A DNA stretch of 8,215 bases from Bacteroidota bacterium (GTDB taxonomy: Bacteria; Bacteroidota; Bacteroidia; Chitinophagales; Chitinophagaceae), in contig JAEYVW010000210.1 in the NCBI GenBank assembly GCA_023429365.1, positions 1-8,215 of the forward strand. The letters run 5' to 3'. The translations under genes and the position numbers were made by a program. Below the pieces are notes generated by a model. It was not told the origin of the DNA. It was given only the letters and a program-made list of their open reading frames with translations, and ran no database searches. Positions 1-5,186 of this stretch are shown in pieces; position 1 is the stretch's first letter, and every line of letters starts with the position of its first letter.

Positions 1-362
1 TCTCATTACGGTGACAAGAACTAGAGAAAGTCCCCGGGTCTGGTTTTCTCAATGCAAAATTTCCGCGGATGCAACGCCCGGGGTGACAGCATGGTGTCGG
101 CCCGTGTTGCCAGCAGTATTATATTCAGAAAGAAAATTTCACGTTCTATCACTACCATAAATGAATGCTCTATTTACATCGGACGCTACAGAGTCCTTAG
201 GAACGACGTTTTGGTAGAAATACGGTCGTCCAAAGGATTTGAACCCCGTAGGGATAGCGTTTTGTATTAAATCTTGAACCAATTGTTTTTTCATCTGGAC
301 GATACAAAACTGATCCCAATTATCTTGAGTAATAAATCCAAAAAGGGAAACTTTATGATTCG
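1..362. other. Gene-free region with repeat-like sequence
   Basis: I find no credible gene on either strand here. The 72-codon plus-strand reading frame (52-270) has no recognisable domain and runs through repeat-like DNA. The left part is GC-rich and contains the inverted pair CCCCGGG (32-38) and CCCGGGG (77-83), and a GGTGACA direct repeat (10-16 and 82-88). At 181-196 there is an imperfect palindrome, GGACGCTACAGAGTCC, and from 195 two diverged repeat units follow (separate entry). From about 280 to 362 the sequence is AT-rich and featureless. It lies downstream of rnc. The whole block may be a decayed dispersed repeat, but that needs a genome-wide comparison. Confidence 0.5.
195..271. repeat. 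Two diverged 26-bp repeat units, spaced 51 bp
   Basis: The stretches at 195-220 and 246-271 align without gaps at 17 of 26 positions. They share CC-x-TAGG, then CGTTTTG and a terminal AAA. Each starts with a tiny palindrome: TCCTTAGGA at 194-202 and CCCGTAGGG at 245-253. Repeats with a TCCxTAGGA core followed by GGTAGAAA are, from memory, frequent between Bacteroidota genes. This family assignment is unverified. No coding role is visible. Confidence 0.45.
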
Positions 363-439
363 CAGGTTCAGGCTCGCGGCTTGCAGCTCATAGCTCACAG
401 CTCATTTCTCGCAGCTCGCAGCTCATAGCTCGAAGCTAA
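363..439. repeat. Heptanucleotide tandem array (CAGCTCA/TAGCTCA), about 11 units
   Basis: In register from 363 the sequence divides into eleven 7-bp units. The clearest are CAGCTCA (384-390), TAGCTCA (391-397), CAGCTCA (398-404), CAGCTCG (412-418), CAGCTCA (419-425) and TAGCTCG (426-432), with degenerate units on both sides. The last unit, AAGCTAA (433-439), contains the reverse complement of the rnc stop codon (436-438), so the array ends inside the gene's terminus. The 7-bp period is not a multiple of three, so the array would not encode a repeated peptide in one frame. Confidence 0.85.
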
Positions 440-1194
440 CTATCTACTGCATTTTCCGAAACCTGCGAATCCGCATTAACGATACCGAGCTTTTCAACGG
501 CGGCCTGGGCGGCTATTTGGGAAGCGTCTTTTTTGTTGAATGCTTTACCCTGGGCAATGGTCTTGCCATCGATGACCGCAGCGATGGTAAAAAGACGCCG
601 GCCATTTTCCAGTTGCTCATTGACTGTTTCAAACTCGAGGACCTTGCCATTTTTATTGGCCCAGCCATAGAGTTTGTTCTTGTGATTGATCTCGAGATTT
701 TCAAGATCATCCATGAACATATGTGGCAATAGAATATATTCCTGTACCCAGCGGGCCGTTTTCTTATACCCCAGGTCGAGATAAACAGCGCCCACCATGG
801 CCTCGAGTGTATTGCCGAAAATCTGGCTCACTTTAAGGGAGCTATCCATTTTATTATAAAGGGTGACTTTTTTCAACCCCATCCGAACGGCGATATCGTT
901 CAGCTGCTGGCGGTTAACCATTTTACTGCGCATTTCGGTCAGAAATCCTTCTTCCTTGTAGGGATAGCGCTTGAAGAGATAGTCGGCTACGAGGGCACTA
1001 AGCACGGCATCACCCAGATATTCAAGACGTTCATTGTTTTCATCCGCCCCTTCCCGCACCGACCGATGGGTCAGGGCTGTTTTGTAAAGAGATATGTTTT
1101 TTGGACTGAACCCTAGAATATTGGTAAGCTCTTTTTTAAATGACGAGCCCGCATGTTTTCTAAAAAGCTTAGTAAAGAAATCCACAGAATTCAA
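436..1194 (-). CDS. rnc: Ribonuclease III
   Basis: Double-stranded-RNA endonuclease that processes rRNA precursors and structured mRNAs in the cytoplasm. The 252-residue product has the usual two-domain layout. The N-terminal endonuclease domain (about 30-155) carries the signature NNERLEYLGDAVL (53-65), with E55, E58 and D62 matching E. coli E38, E41 and D45. The second metal site reads IFGNTLEAMVGAVYLD (125-140): E131 matches E. coli E117, but the position of D114 is Asn128. The double-stranded-RNA-binding domain spans about 172-236. The start is a TTG (1192-1194); an in-frame stop at 1210-1212 excludes any upstream ATG in this frame, and about 20 residues before the conserved NILGFSPKNI motif fits the family. 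There is no Shine-Dalgarno sequence; a T9 tract lies just upstream. It follows fabF by 75 bp and is probably cotranscribed with it. The stop codon lies within a heptamer array. Confidence 0.95.
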   Translation of the reverse strand: MNSVDFFTKLFRKHAGSSFKKELTNILGFSPKNISLYKTALTHRSVREGADENNERLEYLGDAVLSALVADYLFKRYPYKEEGFLTEMRSKMVNRQQLNDIAVRMGLKKVTLYNKMDSSLKVSQIFGNTLEAMVGAVYLDLGYKKTARWVQEYILLPHMFMDDLENLEINHKNKLYGWANKNGKVLEFETVNEQLENGRRLFTIAAVIDGKTIAQGKAFNKKDASQIAAQAAVEKLGIVNADSQVSENAVDS

Positions 1195-1195
1195 G

Positions 1196-1243
1196 CTACG
1201 AAAAAAAAATCAACAGTTGAATAACCACGCTAAAAATCTTCAT
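1196..1243 (-). other. 15-codon hydrophobic mini-ORF before rnc
   Basis: An ATG at 1241-1243 opens a frame encoding MKIFSVVIQLLIFFS and ending in TAG (1196-1198), one base before the TTG start of rnc. The frame runs through nine consecutive T residues on the coding strand (1201-1209). Removing one T, or adding two, joins it in frame to rnc. It may be a leader peptide coupled to rnc, a slippage or phase-variable start, or chance. Nothing else supports translation. Confidence 0.25.
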
Positions 1244-1269
1244 TGGGCCAATCTCAGTCCAACAGGTGA

Positions 1270-2523
1270 TCAGGCCTTGTATTTACTCATGATAACACAG
1301 GCATTGTGACCACCAAAACCAAAAGTATTGCTCAGTGCTGCGTTGACGGTACGCTGCTGGGCCTTATTAAAGGTGAAATTCAATTTGGGATCGAGATCAG
1401 GGTCATCGGTAAAATGATTGATCGTAGGTGGAACGATATCATGTGCCACGGCTTTAATACAGGCGATGGCTTCTATCACACCAGCTGCACCCAGGCAATG
1501 CCCGGTCATGCTTTTGGTAGCACTGATATTCAGATTATAAGCATGTTCGCCGAAAACGTCGAGAATAGCTTTTGTCTCAGCAATATCACCCAGCGGTGTG
1601 GAAGTACCATGAGTATTGATATAGTCGATGTCGGCCGGCTTGAGACCTGCATCAGCCAGGGCTGCCAGCATCACGTTTTTAGCACCCAGGCCCTCCGGAT
1701 GGGGAGCGGTAATATGGTGCGCATCTGCTGAGGCACCGCCACCAACCACTTCGCAGATGATATTGGCACCGCGGGCTTTCGCATGTTCCAGTTCTTCAAG
1801 TACGACCACGCCGGCTGCTTCACCCATTACAAACCCGTCCCGGTCCTTATCGTAGGGGCGACTGGCTGTTTTGGGATCATCATTGCGTTCGCTCATGGCT
1901 TTCATGGCATTAAAACCACCAACTCCCGCTTCGCTGATCACGGCTTCGCTGCCACCGGTAAGTATGATGTCCGCCTTCCCCAGTCGAAGCAACATCAATG
2001 CGTCGAGCATGGCATTGGTACTGCTGGCGCAGGCGCTGACCACCGCATAGTTGGGACCCCTGAGATTGTGCCGCATGCTGATCTGGCCAGCTGCGATATC
2101 AAGGATCATCTTGGGTATGAAGAATGGATTGAATCGTGGAGTTCCATCACCTTTGGCAAACTCGGTCACTTCATTTTGAAAAGTGATAAGTCCACCGATG
2201 CCGCTGCCGAAAACTACACCGATACGATCGGGATCGATATTTTCTTTATTTAAACCAGCATCTTTCATAGCCTGGTCGCTGGCCACCAGCGCCAGTTGAG
2301 TGAAGCGGTCGATCTTCCTGGCTTCTTTTTTATCAAGAAACTGGAAAGGGTCAAAGTTTTTTACCTCACAGGCAAATTTTGTTCTGAACTTACTGGCATC
2401 AAACAGAGTGATCATGTCGGCGCCTGAGACACCGTTGACAAGGCCGTTCCAGTAATCTTCAACCGTATTGCCCAAAGGTGTGAGGGCACCCAATCCTGTA
2501 ACAACAACTCTTTTTAATTCCAT
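1270..2523 (-). CDS. fabF: Beta-ketoacyl-ACP synthase II
   Basis: Condensing enzyme of type II fatty-acid synthesis: it condenses acyl-enzyme with malonyl-ACP to lengthen the chain by two carbons, in the cytosol. The 417-residue length is normal. The thiolase-fold active site is complete: nucleophile C165 in VVSACASSTNAM (161-172), H305 in NTHGTSTPLGD (303-313), and K337 and H342 in ATKSMTGHCLGAAG (335-348). The C-terminal GFGGHN loop (402-407) is present. The protein starts MELKRVVVTGLG, the usual FabF opening, from an ATG without a Shine-Dalgarno sequence. It lies 165 bp downstream of acpP, its substrate carrier, on the same strand and ahead of rnc, an arrangement common in Bacteroidota. 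The intergenic gap contains a long hairpin that may set its expression relative to acpP. FabF rather than FabB is favoured by length and sequence. Confidence 0.97.
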   Translation of the reverse strand: MELKRVVVTGLGALTPLGNTVEDYWNGLVNGVSGADMITLFDASKFRTKFACEVKNFDPFQFLDKKEARKIDRFTQLALVASDQAMKDAGLNKENIDPDRIGVVFGSGIGGLITFQNEVTEFAKGDGTPRFNPFFIPKMILDIAAGQISMRHNLRGPNYAVVSACASSTNAMLDALMLLRLGKADIILTGGSEAVISEAGVGGFNAMKAMSERNDDPKTASRPYDKDRDGFVMGEAAGVVVLEELEHAKARGANIICEVVGGGASADAHHITAPHPEGLGAKNVMLAALADAGLKPADIDYINTHGTSTPLGDIAETKAILDVFGEHAYNLNISATKSMTGHCLGAAGVIEAIACIKAVAHDIVPPTINHFTDDPDLDPKLNFTFNKAQQRTVNAALSNTFGFGGHNACVIMSKYKA

Positions 2524-2554
2524 ATAATTTGCTCAGCTTTTATATGCCCAGATT

Positions 2555-2615
2555 AAAACCGCCTTCGATCCGATACTTCGACGGTCAAAGTAGATCGGAT
2601 CAGAAGGCGGGTTTT
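2555..2615 (-). promoter_or_regulatory. Long hairpin between acpP and fabF
   Basis: The left arm 2555-2574 (AAAACCGCCTTCGATCCGAT) pairs with 2594-2615 through 20 base pairs, interrupted only by single-base bulges at A2602 and G2611. A further four pairs (2575-2578 with 2588-2591) close a nine-base loop. Read in the acpP-to-fabF direction, the stem is followed by TTTTAATCT. A/T runs flank it on both sides, as in bidirectional terminators, but its place inside an apparent operon fits better with partial termination or RNA processing. A stem of this length also resembles an RNase III substrate, and rnc is the third gene of the unit. It could instead be a dispersed palindromic repeat. Confidence 0.7.
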
Positions 2616-2624
2616 GTTTTATTC

Positions 2625-2644
2625 CCTGTCTGCCGGCAAGCAGG
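2625..2644. repeat. Near-palindromic 20-mer, CCTGTCTGCCGGCAAGCAGG
   Basis: Nine of ten positions can pair with their mirror (eight Watson-Crick, one G-T), around a GCCGGC centre. Reverting two apparent transitions gives the perfect palindrome CCTGCCTGCCGGCAGGCAGG, which I recall as a dispersed intergenic repeat in Bacteroidota. That family link is from memory only. It lies just downstream of the acpP stop codon. Confidence 0.5.
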
Positions 2645-2688
2645 CATTACATCATTTGTTTCGCGAACGATCCAAATATTCCAGGTAA

Positions 2689-2925
2689 TTATTTTGCATG
2701 TTCTTCCAGGTAAGCAACCGCCTGTCCAACAGTAGTGATGGTTTCAGCTTGCTCATCAGGAATGGAGATGTTGAATTCCTTTTCGAATTCCATGATCAAT
2801 TCTACGGTGTCTAATGAATCGGCACCCAGATCATTGGTGAAGGACGCTTCATTTGTTACTTCTGCTTCGTCAACACCCAGTTTGTCGATGATGATCTTTT
2901 TTACTCTTGATGCAATGTCTGACAT
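2689..2925 (-). CDS. acpP: Acyl carrier protein
   Basis: Small acidic carrier of the growing acyl chain in type II fatty-acid synthesis. The 78-residue length is standard. The phosphopantetheine attachment serine is S37 in the motif [16 protein letters not shown] (33-48), which is typical of AcpP including the helix II recognition acids. Helix I (3-16) and the C-terminal helix ending VAYLEEHAK are also present. Translation starts at ATG 2923-2925, about 20 bases after the inferred transcription start. It is first in the run acpP-fabF-rnc, and a TAnnTTTG -7 box lies upstream. No acyl carrier for polyketide or peptide synthesis is implied, as no partner modules are nearby. Confidence 0.97.
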   Translation of the reverse strand: MSDIASRVKKIIIDKLGVDEAEVTNEASFTNDLGADSLDTVELIMEFEKEFNISIPDEQAETITTVGQAVAYLEEHAK

Positions 2926-2952
2926 GTCGTAATAGTTTAGTTATTATGGGTG

Positions 2953-2988
2953 CAAAAATATACTTTTTGACTAAACCAGCGTACGAAA
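2953..2988 (-). promoter_or_regulatory. Bacteroidota-type promoter of acpP
   Basis: On the minus strand TATTTTTG (2953-2960) matches the Bacteroidota -7 consensus TAnnTTTG exactly. A TTTCG (2984-2988) 23 bases upstream is an approximate -33 element, since the consensus has TTTG or TTG. Transcription would start near 2946, giving a leader of about 20 bases. The -7 match is strong; the -33 choice is less sure. Confidence 0.55.
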
Positions 2989-3012
2989 CGCCATTTTTTC
3001 CGGTTTTCGTAC
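2981..3012. promoter_or_regulatory. Inverted repeat GTACGAAA-N16-TTTCGTAC, possible operator
   Basis: Two perfect 8-bp half-sites (2981-2988 and 3005-3012) are separated by 16 bases containing a T6 run. The left half overlaps the inferred -33 region of acpP, so a bound dimer or a loop could affect acpP transcription. The GNAT gene is transcribed the other way, from about 100 bases to the right. No regulator is encoded here, and it could also be a weak hairpin. Confidence 0.4.
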
Positions 3013-3083
3013 AATTCACTGAAAACAAGTCGATAATAAGGCAAAAATAGCGACCAGGGCGTTAAATAATTAAAGCGGTTCCG

Positions 3084-3113
3084 TTGGCTGTATTACAAGT
3101 TCTTTGTAAATTG
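3084..3113 (+). promoter_or_regulatory. Weak promoter candidate for the acetyltransferase gene
   Basis: TTG at 3084-3086 and TAAATTG at 3107-3113 are 20 bases apart, a fair match in spacing to the Bacteroidota -33/-7 layout. The -7 box lacks one T compared with TAnnTTTG. The start codon lies 23 bases further on. The call is tentative. Confidence 0.3.
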
Positions 3114-3136
3114 AAATCTTCAACCACTAAAATATA

Positions 3137-3565
3137 ATGGCGCTGAAAATTATTGACCACGGCTCTCCCGAGTATATTCAGATGGTAAAACTAAGAGAAG
3201 CCGTATTGCGCCGACCACTTGGTCTGAACTTTTCACCCGAAGAACTGGACAAAGAAAAAGACAATATGCTGATCGGTGCATTTGAAGACGAAAGCATGCT
3301 GGGCTGTTGTATGCTGGTGGAAGAACAACCGGATGTGGTCCGTCTCCGGCAAATGGCGGTGCTCAACGACCTGCAGGGAAAAGGTATCGGCCGGGCACTT
3401 ATGAATTTCGCCGAAAACCTCGCCCGCGACCGCGGTTACCGGATCATCCGTATGCACGCGCGGCACAACTCTGTTGGCTTCTACGAAAAAGTTGGATATA
3501 AAGTAAAAGGGGATCAGTTTATTGAGATCACGATACCTCATTATGTGATGGAGAAGCAACTGTGA
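3137..3565 (+). CDS. GNAT-family N-acetyltransferase
   Basis: Probable acetyl-CoA-dependent N-acetyltransferase with unknown substrate. The 142-residue product is a single GNAT domain. Motif A, the acetyl-CoA pyrophosphate loop, is visible as RQMAVLNDLQGKGIGRALM (71-89) with Q80-G-K-G-I-G85. The following helix and MHARHNSVGFYEKVGYK (106-122) match the C-terminal GNAT core, where FY-EK-GY is typical. It resembles the ElaA/YjcF-type subgroup in its short length and N-terminal MVKLREAVLRRPLG segment, but I cannot assign a substrate. The ATG at 3137 has no Shine-Dalgarno sequence, only an A/T-rich stretch, as is usual for the phylum. It is the only plus-strand gene: divergent from acpP, convergent with the YcxB-like gene, so probably monocistronic. 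A heptamer array begins 11 bases after its stop. Confidence 0.9.
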   Translation: MALKIIDHGSPEYIQMVKLREAVLRRPLGLNFSPEELDKEKDNMLIGAFEDESMLGCCMLVEEQPDVVRLRQMAVLNDLQGKGIGRALMNFAENLARDRGYRIIRMHARHNSVGFYEKVGYKVKGDQFIEITIPHYVMEKQL

Positions 3566-3575
3566 GCTGGGTGAT

Positions 3576-3624
3576 GGATTCTGGATGTTAGATACTGGAT
3601 ACTGGATACTGGATACTGGATTAA
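3576..3624. repeat. Heptanucleotide tandem array (GGATACT), seven units
   Basis: Units in register are GGATTCT, GGATGTT, AGATACT, three perfect GGATACT copies (3597-3617) and a degenerate GGATTAA. The array starts 11 bases after the stop of the acetyltransferase gene. Its unit is unrelated in sequence to the other arrays in the window but has the same 7-bp period. Confidence 0.9.
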
Positions 3625-3676
3625 GACTAATAGTATCGTTGATATTGTGTTTATGCTCTGCAAATAGGGCACCTCC

Positions 3677-3711
3677 CCTAATTCCTAAAGACAAATTACT
3701 AATTCCCAATT
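3677..3711. repeat. Degenerate heptamer array (xxxAATT), five units
   Basis: In register from 3677 the units are CCTAATT, CCTAAAG, ACAAATT, ACTAATT and CCCAATT, four of the five ending in AATT. The array ends three bases before the stop codon of the minus-strand YcxB-like gene (3715-3717). It is more degenerate than the other two and could be chance on its own; the shared 7-bp period makes it worth listing. Confidence 0.55.
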
Positions 3712-3714
3712 CCG

Positions 3715-4194
3715 TCACTTCTTCTTCGCATGCTGATTCAACAAATTCCTCAAATCATGCACCTCATCGGTATCACGGCAACCACTTTTTGGCACCAGGA
3801 AAAATGAACGGCTGTCGAAGTAGAGATGAAAAAAATGCGGGCTTTCAATAAAATGACTAAGGGCTGTCCAGGGCCAGTTACGCGAACCACGTTCATGTTG
3901 TAATGAAAATCCTTCCGCTTCGAAACTCATACTAAACTGGTGACGGAATGTTTCGGCGCGACGATATACCATCATGGGCAGGATGAACCAAAAACTTATC
4001 ATGAGAATAATCCATAAAAGCGATCCGACCAGGAATGCCAGGGGCGTAATCTTTTTCATGGCATACAACACCAGTGAGGCCAGTGCGAATATGTTTACCA
4101 GGATGATCATCAGGCGTATCTCGGGGCGGCTGATAAAATGATAGCGCAGCGCCTGCATCACCTGGCCTTTTTCATAATTAAAATGTATGGTCAT
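3715..4194 (-). CDS. YcxB-like small membrane protein
   Basis: A 159-residue protein of unknown function. Two hydrophobic segments, about 27-46 and 52-76, predict a membrane hairpin with both ends on the same side. The C-terminal part (about 85-155) contains a WPWTALSHFIESPHFFHLYF stretch followed by FFLVPKSGC and a late helix DLRNLLNQH, the pattern of YcxB-like proteins. I chose ATG 4192-4194: a longer frame opens at 4272, but its first 26 codons run through the intrinsic terminator of the preceding operon and look non-native, whereas MTIHFNYEKGQVMQALRYHF is a normal start for this family. It is separated from the DksA-like gene by that terminator, so it is probably transcribed separately. 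In many Bacteroidota lspA follows the DksA-like gene; here this gene does instead. The family call is by pattern only. Confidence 0.75.
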   Translation of the reverse strand: MTIHFNYEKGQVMQALRYHFISRPEIRLMIILVNIFALASLVLYAMKKITPLAFLVGSLLWIILMISFWFILPMMVYRRAETFRHQFSMSFEAEGFSLQHERGSRNWPWTALSHFIESPHFFHLYFDSRSFFLVPKSGCRDTDEVHDLRNLLNQHAKKK

Positions 4195-4235
4195 GCCCGA
4201 ATTTATCGAATCGCAGTTTTCTAACCTAACGAGAT

Positions 4236-4269
4236 GAAAAAATAAAGCCTTCCGCCGGAGCAGAAGGCT
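4236..4269 (-). terminator. Intrinsic terminator of the ileS operon
   Basis: Read on the minus strand, AGCCTTC pairs with GAAGGCT (4263-4269 with 4246-4252). Two inner G-C pairs (4254-4261 and 4255-4260) extend the stem beyond one mismatch. A T-rich tail, TTTATTTTTTC (4236-4246), follows immediately. It lies 18 bases after the stop of the DksA-like gene, so it closes the ileS transcript and supports the shorter start for the next gene. Confidence 0.88.
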
Positions 4270-4287
4270 CAAAAGTTTTCAACGCAA

Positions 4288-5181
4288 TTATTTATTCATC
4301 ATCTGCTTGGCTTCGATGCTCAATGTAGCATGTGGCACCGCGCGGAGACGTGCTTTGTCGATCAGCTTGCCGGTCACGCGGCATACCCCATACGTCTTAT
4401 TCTCGATCCGCATGGTTGCTTTTTCGAGGTGATCGATAAAGGTGATCTGGCGGCTGGCCATCTGGCTCAACTGCTCTCTTTCCATACTCACGCTGCCATC
4501 TTCCATGGTCATATAGCGGGCTTCGTCCATATCGCCACCCTCATCACGACGGGTGATCAAACCCTGCAAATATGCCAGCTCTTTTTTGGCGGCGTCTAAT
4601 TTCCTGTTGATAATTTCCCTGAACTCTGCGAGCTCGGAATCGGAATACCTCATTGTCGGGCCTGTATGTTCTTGCATAGGGGTTGAGTCTAATACTGATT
4701 TTGTAAAATCGGGTTCATATTTCACTGCGCTTTTCGTCGTCGTTTTCGGTATTACGATCTTCGACGGCTTCGGCGGTTCTTTCTTGATCACGGGTTTAGC
4801 CGTAGGTTTAATGGAAACCAGCGATTGCGGATCAGGAGCACCAGATTTTTTTGGTGCCTGTTTGGGAGCTTCCGGAACAACCGGTTTGGGTTCTGGCCTG
4901 GCAACGGCGGGTTTAGCCACCGGTTTTGTCGCCACCTTTACAGCGGGCTTAACTGGCTTTTCAGCCGGTTTCCTGGCAGTAACAGGCTTTTTAGGAGCCG
5001 CTTTGGCCGGTGATTTTTTTGCTACCGGTGCTTTCGCCGCTTTTTTTGGCGCTGGCTTCGCTTTTGCGGGCTTAGCAACAGGCTTTTTAGCTGCTGGTTT
5101 TGCTGCCTTCGCGGGCTTTGATGCTTTCTTAGCAACTGGCTTCGACGCTTTTTTTGGAGCCGGTTTTTTCTTAATAGCCAT
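4288..5181 (-). CDS. DksA/TraR-family protein with Lys/Ala/Pro-rich tail
   Basis: A 297-residue protein in two parts. Residues 1 to about 150 are a low-complexity Lys/Ala/Pro tract of AKKP/KPAK-type repeats, like histone H1 tails and probably able to bind nucleic acid. Residues about 176-297 form a DksA/TraR-type domain: a helical hairpin (180-260) with acidic residues at its turn (GGDMDEARYMTMEDG, 215-229), then YGVCRVTGKLIDKARLRAVP (264-283) and HATLSIEAK. DksA-type proteins insert such a hairpin into the secondary channel of RNA polymerase, usually with ppGpp. Only one cysteine (C267) of the expected four-cysteine zinc finger remains, so zinc binding is doubtful; this seems common in Bacteroidota homologues. 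It starts five bases after the ileS stop, so it is cotranscribed and probably translationally coupled. The start MAIKKKPAPKK has no Shine-Dalgarno sequence. The role in transcription control is inferred from the family. Confidence 0.88.
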   Translation of the reverse strand: MAIKKKPAPKKASKPVAKKASKPAKAAKPAAKKPVAKPAKAKPAPKKAAKAPVAKKSPAKAAPKKPVTARKPAEKPVKPAVKVATKPVAKPAVARPEPKPVVPEAPKQAPKKSGAPDPQSLVSIKPTAKPVIKKEPPKPSKIVIPKTTTKSAVKYEPDFTKSVLDSTPMQEHTGPTMRYSDSELAEFREIINRKLDAAKKELAYLQGLITRRDEGGDMDEARYMTMEDGSVSMEREQLSQMASRQITFIDHLEKATMRIENKTYGVCRVTGKLIDKARLRAVPHATLSIEAKQMMNK

Positions 5182-5186
5182 AAAAC

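Noticed and set aside
230..262. tRNA-like T-loop (GGTTCAAATCC on the minus strand)
   Set aside because: The flanking bases do not form a full T-stem, and no acceptor stem, anticodon arm or CCA end can be drawn; it belongs to the repeat-like sequence.
52..270. 72-codon plus-strand frame at the left edge
   Set aside because: It has no recognisable domain, runs through the diverged repeat units and lacks support from neighbours or start signals.
3653..3670. Convergent terminator between the GNAT and YcxB-like genes
   Set aside because: TGCTCTG-CAAA-TAGGGCA can form a short stem with two G-U pairs, but no T tract follows on either strand.
4195..4235. Promoter (TAAATTCG) for the YcxB-like gene
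   Set aside because: The box ends three bases before the start codon, so transcription would begin at or after the ATG, and no matching -33 element is clear.
4195..4272. 26-codon N-terminal extension of the YcxB-like protein
   Set aside because: It would be translated from the stem and T-tract of a clear intrinsic terminator, and the family-like start is the ATG at 4192-4194.
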